Positions 12,451-23,600 of a stretch of DNA of 64,000 nt are shown one piece after another; the stretch's first letter is position 1; each line of letters starts with the position of its first letter. Under the pieces are notes generated by a model, which was not told where the DNA came from, searched no databases, and saw nothing but the letters and a program-made list of their open reading frames with translations. The DNA is from Purshia tridentata (Eukaryota > Streptophyta > Magnoliopsida > Rosales > Rosaceae). The DNA is taken from positions 1 through 64,000 of the forward strand of contig QANT01005718.1 in assembly GCA_003254885.1 (NCBI GenBank), read 5' to 3'. The position numbers and the translations under genes are program-made.

Positions 12451-13020
12451 ATGTCGCAGTCGCAATCGCAGTCCACCGCAGCAGCAACGTACACGAGCAT
12501 ACCCATCTCCGTATCGGGCGCTGACGTCATCTCCCGATCCTTTCACAACCTCTGGGTCGTCGCCTCCCGCCACCGCCCTTGGCCAGAGTTCGCGTCCGCC
12601 CTCGACCGACCCGACTCGTTTTCCGCCGCCCTGACCCGGATCCGGATCAACGCCAACCACTTCCGGGTCAACTACTTGCTCCTGATCGGGGCGTGTGGGG
12701 CCCTCTCCTTAATCGGGAACCCCTGGTTGCTTTTGGTGACGGCGGCCGTCGTGGGGCTGTGGCTGGTGATCTACTTTTTCAGGGAGGACCCACTGGTGGT
12801 GTGGGGCCACCACGTCAGCGATTGGGCCGTGCTGGTGGGCCTGGTTTTGGTCTCCGTTTTGGCTGCGTGGCTGAGCAGTGGGCTTGGGAATGTGGTGGTG
12901 GGCTGTGGGGTTGGGCTTCTCTTATGTGGCCTTCATGGGCTGCTTAGAAATCCCCAAGGCTTGTTCCTCAACGAGAATGATGCTGCTTCCGAAGGCTTGA
13001 TCGGGCCCACATCAGCCTGA
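12451..13020 (+). CDS. PRA1.G2: PRA1-family protein (prenylated Rab acceptor), probable PRA1.G type
   Basis: This single-exon gene encodes 189 residues. PRA1 proteins are small ER/Golgi/endosome membrane proteins that bind prenylated Rab GTPases and act in vesicle traffic. Family marks are RPWPEF at residues 42-47, the LTRIRINANHFRVNYL segment (61-76), two long hydrophobic hairpins at ~74-110 and ~124-165 separated by a short loop with REDPLVVWG, and the tail LFLNENDAASEGLIG. The length is typical. The plant gene is usually intronless, as here. The subgroup G2 assignment rests mainly on its position between HAP8 and the TIR-NB gene, as remembered for At5g56230, so the symbol is less certain than the family. 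The coding sequence is much richer in G and C than its flanks. The gene converges on the TIR-NB gene, with 877 bp between stop codons. Confidence 0.88.
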   Translation: MSQSQSQSTAAATYTSIPISVSGADVISRSFHNLWVVASRHRPWPEFASALDRPDSFSAALTRIRINANHFRVNYLLLIGACGALSLIGNPWLLLVTAAVVGLWLVIYFFREDPLVVWGHHVSDWAVLVGLVLVSVLAAWLSSGLGNVVVGCGVGLLLCGLHGLLRNPQGLFLNENDAASEGLIGPTSA

Positions 13021-13897
13021 TTCATTCATTATTCTTTTTAATTTTCAATTTGGGTTTGGTGTGTTTCTAACGACAAAGACTTTTGTTTTTGTTTTTTGTT
13101 TTTGGGTGTTTGTGTGTATTGGGATTGACTGATTTGAGTGTAAGAATGTAACTGATGGGTGTGCTGTTGGACTTCATGCAAGTGTTGTGGGTTTGTGACC
13201 TTGTAATCATTCAATTGTGGATTCTAATTCTCATGGAATGAAGATGTTTGATTAAATTTACTTGTGTCTACAATTGCAGTGCTTGTTTTTCAATTTTTAC
13301 TTGTTGGGTTAGTTGTTGCTTCATACTCAAAGATTGCTTTCATTGACTTGTATTGTATTGTAATTGTATGCACTTCATTACACTGAAAGAAACTCAACTG
13401 GTCTTTGTCTACACCTGTCAATTCATGAATATTGCTGACCTGCTATGGACTATGGACCATGTCACTCCCACCAGGCATGGCTTTATCAATATGGGACCCT
13501 TTGATTGACAATCTAGGAGAAATATCAAATGAAGGAAAATTAACTTTGCTCAAAGCCTCAAACTACCATACTTTTTGTTTGCTTTTTAATGTGGACGCGG
13601 AGAAAGTCGCTCTGCTTTGCTTAGTTGCAAAACTGGTTTGTTAAATGCAACTTCAGTACGCAAAACTAAAGAAGCAAGCAGATATCTAATTGCACAGTCT
13701 CAGTGACTCTCACCTGAGCCAAAAGCTATCTTCAAGCCAAGTTCCATCCAAACTGATGGTAGCAGTAGTGTCTTGCCTGAAAATATATGGTCTAAATTGC
13801 TAATATTAATATAACTAACTACATTGATTACAGTGTTAACAAAACTGAGTTCCTTACATCAAAAGGATGGCTTTTTTTAACAAGAGTATTCAATTCA
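13021..13897. other. Convergent 3' flanks of PRA1 and TIR-NB genes
   Basis: This 877-bp stretch lies between two stop codons facing each other. It should hold both 3' UTRs and their polyadenylation signals. The T/G-rich start (13020-13150) looks like the PRA1 3' UTR. No separate gene is supported. Confidence 0.6.
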
Positions 13898-16800
13898 TTA
13901 TATCTTGCTTCTCATTCTTACTAACTTTGCCAAAGTTTCTTGTGCTGCCAATGTTTGGGCATGGTTATGACCCAGCATCACTGTTCTGATACTAATACAA
14001 GTTCTACACAGCTCTTCACCACTGTCGAAATGCCCACCCCTAAGCAGCAATTTCGCTCTGGTCTCCAGTAATGTGGCCTTCAACAATGTCACGTCTTGCC
14101 ACACATATTCATCCACCCTTTGGTTACTTTGCAACTTGTTCTTCCAGCAGAGCGAGGCATGGCACCAATCTTGTATCTGAGAGACAAACGACTTCTCTAC
14201 TTCCTCAAGTACATTTGTGCATACCTTTAAGAGTTCCAATGCTGAGTTGCACCGGGAGAAGGTTGTGAAGGCCCTAATTGCAAGAGGGAGGGCTGTCTTT
14301 TTGATGTACAAGACCATGTCAATTGCCTTTAATTGGACCAGAGGAGGCTCGGATTTGAACCCAAAAACAAGGAATGCAGAAGCCCACAGGTGGTCTAAGT
14401 TTACCAATGGATTGCCAATTTTCCTTATACCCTGAACTGTTGCCTTTGCAGCTACTAAACCTTCTTTTCGTTTTGTATATACCTGGGTTATGGGATGGAA
14501 CTGGATCCAACAACCAAATGGTTTTTTGGCTGCTCGCGCTAGTCCTAATTTAACGAGAAGAAGGGCCGAGTCTTCTTCACTCTTCCATGTTTGTGGTGTG
14601 AAGCAACTAGAGCAGCAACCAAATGTGACACTCAGGCAATTGGTCCACTTCCTGAGCCGGCTTTTCGTTGTAGGCATATTCTTAGCTGCAGTGGTCAGCA
14701 GGGTCAAGGAAATAGGTGTTGGGGCAAACCAGGCACCAACAAGAACCATTCTTGAGGCAAGAAGGTTAGTTCTCCCATTAGATTGTTGTAAGACAGCAAA
14801 GCAGAAAGATAAGACTTTCATTAGGAAGGGGTTATTTTTGCAATACTGCTCTTCACTGATGCTTATGAAAGGACAAGGAGATCCTTCATCAAGTTGCACT
14901 TGGTTGATAGCTTCAAAGAGAGCAGATGGGGCAATAGCTAGTTCAGAAAGCAGTGACCCAGTCAACCACAAACCAAAGCTCAGCCTTCCTAATTTCTCAT
15001 CAAATTTCATTAGAAATTCTAACTCATCAGTTGGGTACTCTTTCTTTTTTCTTCCTCTAATCAAAATCATTGCATCTGACACAGGCAATGGTGGAAGCTG
15101 CATTGTATCAAAATTCATTACCTTGGACAACCTAGTTGTGATAATCACATGAGATCCTCCTGTGTTCCTTGGGATCAAGTCATGTAGATCCTTCCCTTCC
15201 CACCACTCCCTTTCAGTCTCAAGATTATCAATAATAATCAAATAAGGCATGTCCCTGAACAACTCCCTCTTAACCCTTTTGAATGCTTCAAATTCTTGCT
15301 CCTCGAAGCTTCGTATTCGACCCCTATCCTTTTCAGCATCAGCACTCACATCCAATCCCAAATTAAGAGACAGATTCAATATATTCTGCCTAAAATATCT
15401 AGCTTCCCCTCCAATCCACAATACCATCTTGTACCTTTGGGAATACCTGTAAGCAAATTCCAGTGCAAGCTCAGTCTTTCCAATGCCTGGAACCCCATTT
15501 ATGCATATCACACTGCTGCCCAAGCTCTTGTAATTCCCACTTTTCGATTTCTTGTACTTTGACCTCTTCACTGAATTCCTTCCCACAACTGGTTCAATCC
15601 AAGCCTCTAAATTGGGCTCTTTGCACTTGCCCATCTCTAAGTTAATGAACCTCCCTCCTCTTGTAGTAACCACTTCGCTTTCCTCATCTGCTAGGCCTTC
15701 AGATTGCCCACTAGCTTCTCCTTTAATGGTGGTCACAGAGCACTCTTGCTCTAAATAGTCCCCAGAAGAACCAAACAAACCAGTTTCAATTTCCATAATC
15801 TCCTTCTCCCTTCCAACAAAGAACTTGTTTCTTGGGAATGGCAGCTCATCAACTCCTTCTATGTCTGTCTGGGACACACTCTTCCTTCCAAGCTTTGCCC
15901 GTAAAACCCCAGAAGCTCTCGACACAATGTTCCTCCAGTTGCCCTCATTGGCTTCCAGCTTGAGCTCATTGCACTTCATGAGCCCATCAATGGCTTCCTT
16001 ACACTCTTTGTCAATTGAACTGTAGTTGAGCAGACCCATGATTTCAGCAGGCCCAGTGTCAAAGAAGACTGGGAAGAGGTTCTTCTTCTGGGCAAAGAAT
16101 CTGACCTCCTCCATGCTCAAATGGTTGAGAAAGCTAGAGCTTGTAACAACCACAACCCCATATGTAACTGAGCAGATAACTCTGTCAGCAATCTCTTGGC
16201 TCTGAGTATCCGAGTACTTAGCCCTGTCAGCAACAAAACAAGCAATACCCTGAAGCTCAAGCTCTGATTTAAGCCACTTACAGAAGCGCACCAGATTGAG
16301 GTTTTGACCATGGAACCCAATGTACACATCACAGCTTCTCAGCTTGGCATTTGAAGCAGGGGAAACAGGGCCTTTGAAGGAAATCCTAGGCACTGGGAAA
16401 GAAAATGAAATGCGGGGAGGTGCAGGGTCTTGCACTGGGACACAGGTCACAAACTTGAGCTTTGGGTCAGAAACATCATCTGAATACTCATATTGATCTG
16501 ATGGGGGAGTATATGAGCTGCTTGGTATGTCATCTGACTGCGAACCACGGTATGAGAGCAGAGGTGAGGGCTGTGCAGTGAGGGGAGGAGTGGTAGTAGA
16601 AGTAGTGGGGGTGTTGTCAGTGGGAGTTGTTGGGCTCTCTTGGGGCTTTGGGGTTAAGGCCCTTGGAGATATGTACGGTGACTGAAGAGCTGAAACAAAT
16701 GCGGATGAAGGTGGGGACACCAGAGAAGGAGAGTTGTATGGGGATGATTCAATTGAGTTCTTTGTGTTTGGAGAAGGCAAAATAGTGTCTTTACCTGTTT

Positions 16801-16915
16801 TGCTGCAAGAAGTTGTTGATGCTATCTTGATGGTGAGGGCACTAGAAACCATGGTGTCTAGAGGAGTTATCTGAGGAACTTTGGCAGATTTTGATGCTTC
16901 TTCATCCATGGCCAT
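13898..16915 (-). CDS. TIR-NB protein lacking LRRs (XTNX/TNP class)
   Basis: The gene is one uninterrupted exon of about 1005 residues starting at the ATG at 16915; a second in-frame ATG lies at 16909. The first ~185 residues are Ser/Thr/Pro-rich and probably disordered. A TIR-like domain follows at ~194-300 (SCDVYIGFHG ... VVVVTSSSF ... MEEVRFFAQ). The acidic MEE may stand where TIR NADases carry their catalytic glutamate. An NB-ARC-type ATPase follows, with P-loop GVPGIGKT (~474-481), a Walker-B-like LIIIDNLE (~559-566) and VIITTR (~590-595). No leucine-rich repeats follow. The C-terminal ~350 residues are helical and may be TPR-like. Known family: the deeply conserved plant TIR-NB genes without LRRs, At5g56220 and At4g23440, called XTNX or TNP. 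A signalling role is assumed from the family; I infer no defence specificity. It converges on the PRA1 gene. Confidence 0.9.
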   Translation of the reverse strand: MAMDEEASKSAKVPQITPLDTMVSSALTIKIASTTSCSKTGKDTILPSPNTKNSIESSPYNSPSLVSPPSSAFVSALQSPYISPRALTPKPQESPTTPTDNTPTTSTTTPPLTAQPSPLLSYRGSQSDDIPSSSYTPPSDQYEYSDDVSDPKLKFVTCVPVQDPAPPRISFSFPVPRISFKGPVSPASNAKLRSCDVYIGFHGQNLNLVRFCKWLKSELELQGIACFVADRAKYSDTQSQEIADRVICSVTYGVVVVTSSSFLNHLSMEEVRFFAQKKNLFPVFFDTGPAEIMGLLNYSSIDKECKEAIDGLMKCNELKLEANEGNWRNIVSRASGVLRAKLGRKSVSQTDIEGVDELPFPRNKFFVGREKEIMEIETGLFGSSGDYLEQECSVTTIKGEASGQSEGLADEESEVVTTRGGRFINLEMGKCKEPNLEAWIEPVVGRNSVKRSKYKKSKSGNYKSLGSSVICINGVPGIGKTELALEFAYRYSQRYKMVLWIGGEARYFRQNILNLSLNLGLDVSADAEKDRGRIRSFEEQEFEAFKRVKRELFRDMPYLIIIDNLETEREWWEGKDLHDLIPRNTGGSHVIITTRLSKVMNFDTMQLPPLPVSDAMILIRGRKKKEYPTDELEFLMKFDEKLGRLSFGLWLTGSLLSELAIAPSALFEAINQVQLDEGSPCPFISISEEQYCKNNPFLMKVLSFCFAVLQQSNGRTNLLASRMVLVGAWFAPTPISLTLLTTAAKNMPTTKSRLRKWTNCLSVTFGCCSSCFTPQTWKSEEDSALLLVKLGLARAAKKPFGCWIQFHPITQVYTKRKEGLVAAKATVQGIRKIGNPLVNLDHLWASAFLVFGFKSEPPLVQLKAIDMVLYIKKTALPLAIRAFTTFSRCNSALELLKVCTNVLEEVEKSFVSQIQDWCHASLCWKNKLQSNQRVDEYVWQDVTLLKATLLETRAKLLLRGGHFDSGEELCRTCISIRTVMLGHNHAQTLAAQETLAKLVRMRSKI

Positions 16916-19900
16916 GTGCAGAGAAGTAGCTGGGGTAGATCTCACAACTTTAGAAATTTAAACTAACAGTCTTATTATTATTATTATTTTTCTCTAAATT
17001 GTACTTTGAACATTGTACATATCACAGGTCTTCAAAAGAATCATTTTTTGGGCTGAGAGGAACCAGAATCCCACAGCTTTCTTTTCCTTTGCTTTTTTTT
17101 AAGCTTCAAAATATGCTGAAAGATGCAATTATGTGCGAATGGCTCAGATGGAAGAAGACTCTGCCAGAATATGAATGCAACAGTAAACTCAAACAGGAGA
17201 AATCTGCCACCCTTGATGTATGTCACTTGCCATTGTGGGCCTCTCTTTGGTCAGAGCCAGACCTTGTTTTTATCCTGCAGCTGAGAGCCTGAAGAGTAGA
17301 TTTGACCAAGAGTGTTATCACAGGAGGAGAGACAATCCATGCTAATCAATGATGGGTTTTTCTTTATTTTCTTTCATGCATTTAAGACTTTTTAAGTTAT
17401 GTCTGTGAAGATGAGAATCATTTAAGCTTTACTGAGAAATAATGGACATGGAGGGACAAAATCAGAATCAGACGCATACAGAAAACTACTGTCTAAGCAT
17501 GATTGAAGTTGTTCATTTGATCTACATAATCATGATATGACAAGTAAAAATGACGCCATATATATAAAAATGAAATAAGTCAAATAACCGAAAGTGGTGC
17601 AACATTTCTCAAAATCATTCAATTTGTTACCTTAGCTTTGATTCATAAAGAAGCTAAGATGAAAAGCTAGGAAGGCCCTACTTTGCTGCAAATCCTGAGA
17701 ACCCCATCTCTTCCTGTTTCTCTTGCTTTCATTGAACAAGCTGTACAGGGATGGGAATCTAATGTATGGGTTGGATCTGTAAGGTTTTGAACATTTAATA
17801 TTGTACAAATGCATAAAAAGAAGTTGCAGAGAGTTAAATACATAGTATATCTAATATTATTGTATATTATAGCTGTAATAATATAATAATTTGTGTTGGG
17901 GTTAGCCATTTTCTTTTTGTTTTATGTGCTGTACATTTTAATCTCTCAATTTTAAATCTAACATGGGGTTCTCTCACTTGTCACAGAAGCCAAAGATTGG
18001 TCAGAAAGCACTCGGAGAAAAGGACATCGGGAGAAGAACCATAACTCTCTCTCAGACTTGTTGGCACTGCGTTTGTGTCTTCATGAATCATGGGTTCAAA
18101 TTGTGTACAGAAAGAAAAATAAACTATATACTAAATTTTCTAAACTCTATAATTGGCAATGCAGGTTTTCCTCTCTCTCTGTGAAGTCATCAGACATAGT
18201 TTGAATATAATGCATGGGAAATTGGACCAAAGACCAGTCCATCTGAGGACCGAAGAATATCACTGTAGAGTTAAAGTTTGTGGAACAAATAGATGGTTTT
18301 CCAGGAATCCAAATAGAGCAACTTTTTTTATTTTTTGCAACATAAAAAAAATAGTCACTTTATTTTAATAGATGATATGTACCCCCAATTTTTTTATTTA
18401 TTTATCACATTTGTGATTTCAGTGGTGTGAATGTGGATGGAGCACTATCCATTATTGTTGAACCCCTCCCTCCCTCCACAAGAAAATATCAAATGGTAGG
18501 TTGTCCATTAGCTTTAAATTAAAATTTACAAATACATAGTTTATTGTGTGTGCACATCATATGACACCAAATAACACCACCATTTACTCACAAATTGACC
18601 ATGTAGCATATGCAGAGTCATTATTTGATATCATTTATGAATTATATATGCATGTAGTAAAAGCATATAATATAAATATAGCTTTGGATCTTTTCAATTA
18701 CAATGCATGATTGGGCAAAGCTGGAAAGTCGTACTGACACAGATAATGGTCTCAACCACAATCCTTTCAGACACAGTCTGCCTTAAAGCTTGGTCTCTTT
18801 TCCACAAATTACTCTATGATCGCTTCTCTTTTGCTTGGTCTTTAATTCCTTTTTGAATTTCTCTCTATTTAATGCTTATATATATATATATATATTGTAT
18901 CTTCTACGGTTCTATCTACCTTCTTAAAATTAGCCTGATGAACTCTGAGCCTTACCAGCTTTCTCTTTTTTTTTTTTTTTTGAATAAAAGAAAGTTTTGT
19001 AGTTAAAAATAAATGAGGATAGGAGTTTGCTTTGTTTGATTGTCTGATAATTACACCACAATAGTGGGTTTATTCTCTTTGCACATGCTCTTTGCTCTTT
19101 GATGACTCTTCATAATAATTAACCTAGTAAGTGTAATTAGAGAGACAGACAATGACAAGACAAGCATCAAACTTAATATTTAATAATGGGTGGAGCCTAG
19201 TTTTCAAAATGAGATGGGAGGCTTTGGGCTTTTTTTGTGGGTTGGGCCAGACTATAGCCCAGCAAGCCTTCCAAAACATACTTTTATATAGATTCAACAT
19301 GTTTATACAAAAATGGAAAGTAAAAGATAACAATACTTGAGAAGGTTAAAAAACAGAGCTGCGTACAACAAACATGCAAAATTATTGATGATCAATCTAA
19401 GCTTGACAGTACTTGAGATTCATTATTGCTTGTGTTCCAAATTTAGAAACATGCTGCGTGGGAGCTGATCATTTTAACCATACAGGAGATGAAGATGAGA
19501 ATCAAGAGATAAGATAGGTTAGAAAGAGAGGATAAGATGTTTTCAAAATAATTTTATATGGTTCTCAACAAGTAAAATATACGAAATAGACAAAGATAAT
19601 ATGCTAATTTTCTAATCATTTAGCCATAACATGTTTAATGGTTTTTTTTTTTTTGAATAAAAAGCAAAAACCCTTAATTGTTGGATTTGACACTATTGTA
19701 AAATTAATAATTTATTAAAGTAAATATATTATATAACTCATAAATTATATATATCTCATGTGAGCGGGGCTTTTCACCTAATTGAGCGGGGCTTTTCACC
19801 TACCTTTAACAACTTCTATCACCTGATACAATTAACCAAATACAACTGTTCTACAAAAATTCTCTATATTCATTATTCAATACGAAAACTTTAGAAAAGG

Positions 19901-20322
19901 AAAACAAATTACATGCTGTTGGACCGTTGGTTCTTATAACAAAATTTATTATTTTCATTCCACAATATAAATTTATGATGGAAATTATTTATTTTTTAAA
20001 TTTAATTAAAATAATTAAATCTAAAAAATAAATTTTCGAAACAAAAAAAAGAAAAAGTAAATAGCATTATTTCTACAGTTGGTTGGTGGGTGCTACGAAA
20101 TAATTGAGAGCAGGGGTACTTTAGTAAATACAAACCATCATACGATCGAGAGCCGACCTTGTCATTGACAGATCAGATGGGCAGCGGTGGCAAATGTGTG
20201 TGGGTGGCGTGGGTCACACCCGGGCATGTGGCCCAACTCACTTCTCCCCACATCCCCATTCCCCTTCCTTTATCGTAATTAATTATTAATAAAAACTAAA
20301 TATTCTTAATTAATTTCATCCC
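16916..20322. other. Divergent intergenic region between TIR-NB and WIP genes
   Basis: This 3.4-kb spacer holds the upstream regions of two genes transcribed away from each other. A short ATT microsatellite lies at about 16973-16988 just upstream of the TIR-NB start. A TA tract lies at about 18877-18895. T/A homopolymers occur at 18966-18982 and 19641-19654. No protein with a recognisable domain or RNA gene was seen. Confidence 0.55.
19761..19802. repeat. 20-bp perfect tandem direct repeat
   Basis: The 20-mer TGAGCGGGGCTTTTCACCTA occurs at 19761-19780 and again at 19783-19802, separated by the two bases AT. It is GC-richer than its surroundings. Its function is unknown; it may be a recent slippage duplication. 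Confidence 0.9.
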
Positions 20323-20357
20323 TATAAAATCGCAAATCCGATCACAGTTTAGGGTTT
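20323..20357 (+). promoter_or_regulatory. TATA box and telo-box of the WIP gene
   Basis: TATAAAAT at 20323-20330 is followed 20 bp later by TAGGGTTT at 20350-20357, the reverse complement of the plant telo-box AAACCCTA. In plants the telo-box often lies at or near the transcription start of genes expressed in dividing cells. The spacing predicts transcription starting near 20350-20360. A probable 5'-UTR intron follows, with donor GTAAGT at 20419 and acceptor AG ending at 20603. Confidence 0.6.
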
Positions 20358-20612
20358 TCAATGCCCCTCGAATTTATCATCACCTGCGTCTTCTTCTAGG
20401 CTTCATTTAATTCTAACGGTAAGTTCCCAATTTTCCATAATCCCCTATTTGTAATCCATCACTTCACTCTTTTTTTTCATAATTCAATTATGCAAGATTT
20501 AATCTTTCAATCATTTACTACTCTGAATCGGTTTATTTCTAATTGTCGAAGTATATTTTGATTTATATTGTCGGAATTTAATTCCCAATTTCTTGTTTGC
20601 TAGATTTGGGCC

Positions 20613-20684
20613 ATGAATGGAATGATAGTTGTTGTTGTTCTTGATCTTGATCTTACTGAATTGGGTGCGAGGGAGAGAGCCTGA
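20613..20684 (+). other. Candidate upstream ORF in the WIP leader
   Basis: ATG at 20613 opens a 23-codon frame (MNGMIVVVVLDLDL...) ending in TGA at 20682-20684, 13 nt before the main start codon. It lies in the mature mRNA only if the leader intron ends at 20603; another acceptor further down would remove it. A uORF this close to the main start could lower translation. Confidence 0.4.
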
Positions 20685-20697
20685 ATTCTTCTAAGTT

Positions 20698-23600
20698 ATG
20701 GATTTGGAAAGTGAATCTGTGGAAGAGAATCAAGTAAACCCACAAACAGTGTCCCATGTTGATGATGCTGATAGTAATGCGATTAAGAACAATGGGTCTT
20801 GTGCTAATGAGACTGAAAATGTAGTAGATACTAGAGAAAATCACGTTGACACTGCACAACCAGTGAATTCGACTCTGGTGGAGGCCAAATCTCCTGGTGG
20901 GGGATCACATCCCACTGCCAGAGGGCATGGGTTGAAAAAGTGGAGGCGATTTAAGAGAAATTTTGTTACGGATGTTAGTGGCAATGCAATTGATGATTCT
21001 AATAAAGTTTTGAAGCGGGTATTGTCCAGTTCTGGAAACCGTACTAAGCCTCGGAACTCATCCATTGAGATCAAGCATAATAGTGACGGTTCGGTTGGAT
21101 CCGTGAATATGTTAAGAAATGTGGGAGTTGATGGCTTTGCAATTCATGGTTCTAGTTCGGATTCTAGATTTGCTGCTGGTGCTGCTTTTGCTGCTGGTTC
21201 TGCATTTTCTGCTGGTGCAGATTCTGAGAACAGTGAGGATCGAAGTAGTAAGTCTTCCACAGCTGCCAGTGCTCCCAAGGCCAGGTATGATCTGCCTGCA
21301 GTATTTGCACAGGTGCGGGATAGGAGCAGGATGAAGAGTACTAGTGGGAAGAGTTTGAGTAGTTCAGCTCAAAGGGCTCAACAGGGGAAGAGACGGATTG
21401 AAAGCAGTAAGAAGGCTAGAGGAGATAGGGACAAATTCGAGAAGGAAAACTCTTATTCCAGCGTGGAATCTGACTCAAGAAGCTCCAACTTTGTCTTTAT
21501 GCAGGCTGCAACTCTGACCAGTAACGGGAAGCAAAGTGGAAGGTCAATGAGTCATGATGGAGAAAATAGTGATGAAGCTCATGCAAGTGAGCAACAATTC
21601 AGTGAAGAAGTTCAAACTGGTTATAGCAAAGAGAATGTGGGAGAAGTTGAAGACTTTTCACAAGATGATTTAGCTGCGGACTTGTCGTGGGCAGTTAAGG
21701 GAGAAAAAAGTAAGAATCATCGGTCCTTGACAGATCAGGATCCTCTGGTTGAGTCTATCCTTAACCTCCAGTCTGTACAAGAAGCACTTGAAAAAGGTTA
21801 GTCTACCTCAAAGCATAAAGAAGAAAAAAGTTCTTATGGCTATTGTCACATTGCTTTGCTGCTATATTCCTGAAAATTTTTAAATTTTTTTTCTTGTTCT
21901 GGCTTTACTAAATTCAACGAATTACCACACTGTTCGTTGACAACCTCAAAATTTTGTGTTCTACTACTTTCCGTGCTGATCTTAGTAGAAGTAATATAAT
22001 AAATGGTAAAATTTTTTATGTAAAATTTTGTTGTGTGCTAATCATTGCAATTATTTGGTAAATATTGCAAAAGTTAATTTTTTTTTCCCCTTCTTTATTT
22101 GCACATATTTGGATCCATATGGTGTAGAGTATATATTTAGGGTAGGAAAAGTAAAAGAAAATTGAGGACCTATTAGGTCAAGGGATATTCTCGAATGGAA
22201 AAGGAAAAGGGGATCTTGCTGAACATTACTTGGAAAAAATTGAAAAGCAGATATCCGTTAAAATTCATGAAACTTGAAGCTCTAAGCTCTCATGTGCCTC
22301 ATGTGTTTGATATGTGGTGAATCTTTATGCTAGATGGATAAGCATTTCGAGGAACCTAGATCTTGATCTAACTTTTTGGTATATGTCTAGATCTTGATCA
22401 AACTTTTTGGTAATGTTATACCCCCAAATTAATTGAATTTGTAATTTAGCATTCTTTATATTCTCAGAAGTGGCGCTGTAATGTCATCCACTGTTTCTCT
22501 TTTCTGAGAGGAAACATATCTCAACTCCTCTTCTTCTTCAATAAAGGCTCAGGTCAAGGAAGTTAGTACTGTTCTATTTCTTGTCTCTTGTTCCGTCGAT
22601 TTCGGTGATTGTATCTTTCCTTTCTGGTTCTCTCTCTGCTCTCCCAATGTAGGGCCATCATTGCAATCTTTATAGAAATCTAGAAGTTCTACAGAAAAAT
22701 TAAAAACCTCATTAAGGTATACGTCCAAGATGTGTGAAATTTTGCTTGGGTCTACATGTAATCCTTTGATTAATGGGCTATGCTTTGCTTTCTTGTAAGT
22801 AATTTTTTTTTTCTTTTCTAAGTTACCACTGGCCATCTTCTTTATTATCTATGGTTTGTTTCCTGCTGAAGCTGCTTGTGACTGCTTTCTATGAAATAAG
22901 GATATTGTTTTTTATTTTCTAGAAATATCTGCTATGCTGCTGCCATTGCTTGCTTCCTATGAAATTTCTGCTTTTTTATTTTAAGTTAATGGAGTTTTGT
23001 GTACTCATGCAGAGGTTCAGAAATTTGGGGAGATCGGGAAAGAACCTTTATCACCAGGTGATAGTTCAGTGAATGGTACTGGTATTCCTGCTGACCTTTC
23101 TTCAAGTGATCCAGAAATCAATAACTCATCTGACCAGTTGGGTTCTCAAAAGGTTAGACAAACATCTTCAAATTCCTTGGAAGTGCAGGCCTTTAGTTTG
23201 AAACAGAATGTGAAACTGTTGGAGAGCCGGCTGGCTGAGACTAGGGCTATGCTGGAGGTGAAGGAGTACAGGGTTTCTGAACTAGAAGATATAATTAACA
23301 TTAGCAAGTCTTCAAAAGAAGAATCAGGTAGTAACATAGAGTTACGGGAGGAAAAATGTAGAGAGCTAGAGACTGAGCTTGAGAGCCTGTTCAGGCAAAA
23401 GATTGAAGCTGAGGTTGAGTATATTGCATTGAAAAGAACTACACAAAGGTGGAAGTTTGCCGCAGGTAACCAAATTGCACTCCTTGAAGAGCAAGAAGCA
23501 GTGGCTGGAGAACAAGCACAGATGCTGAACAAGCTTGGAGAAACAGAAATTAGGGCCGCAAAGCTAAAGGAACGAACAGAGGAGTTGGGGAAACATCGGG

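Noticed and set aside
12579-12947. 122-codon + strand frame inside the PRA1 gene
   Set aside because: It is a shifted frame of GC-rich coding sequence. The PRA1 frame has the membrane hairpins and family motifs.
14490-15152. 220-codon open frame on the + strand
   Set aside because: It lies wholly antisense to the TIR-NB exon, has no domain, and its composition mirrors the opposite strand.
22549-22836. 95-codon minus-strand frame in the WIP intron
   Set aside because: No domain; Lys-rich composition comes from T-rich intron sequence.
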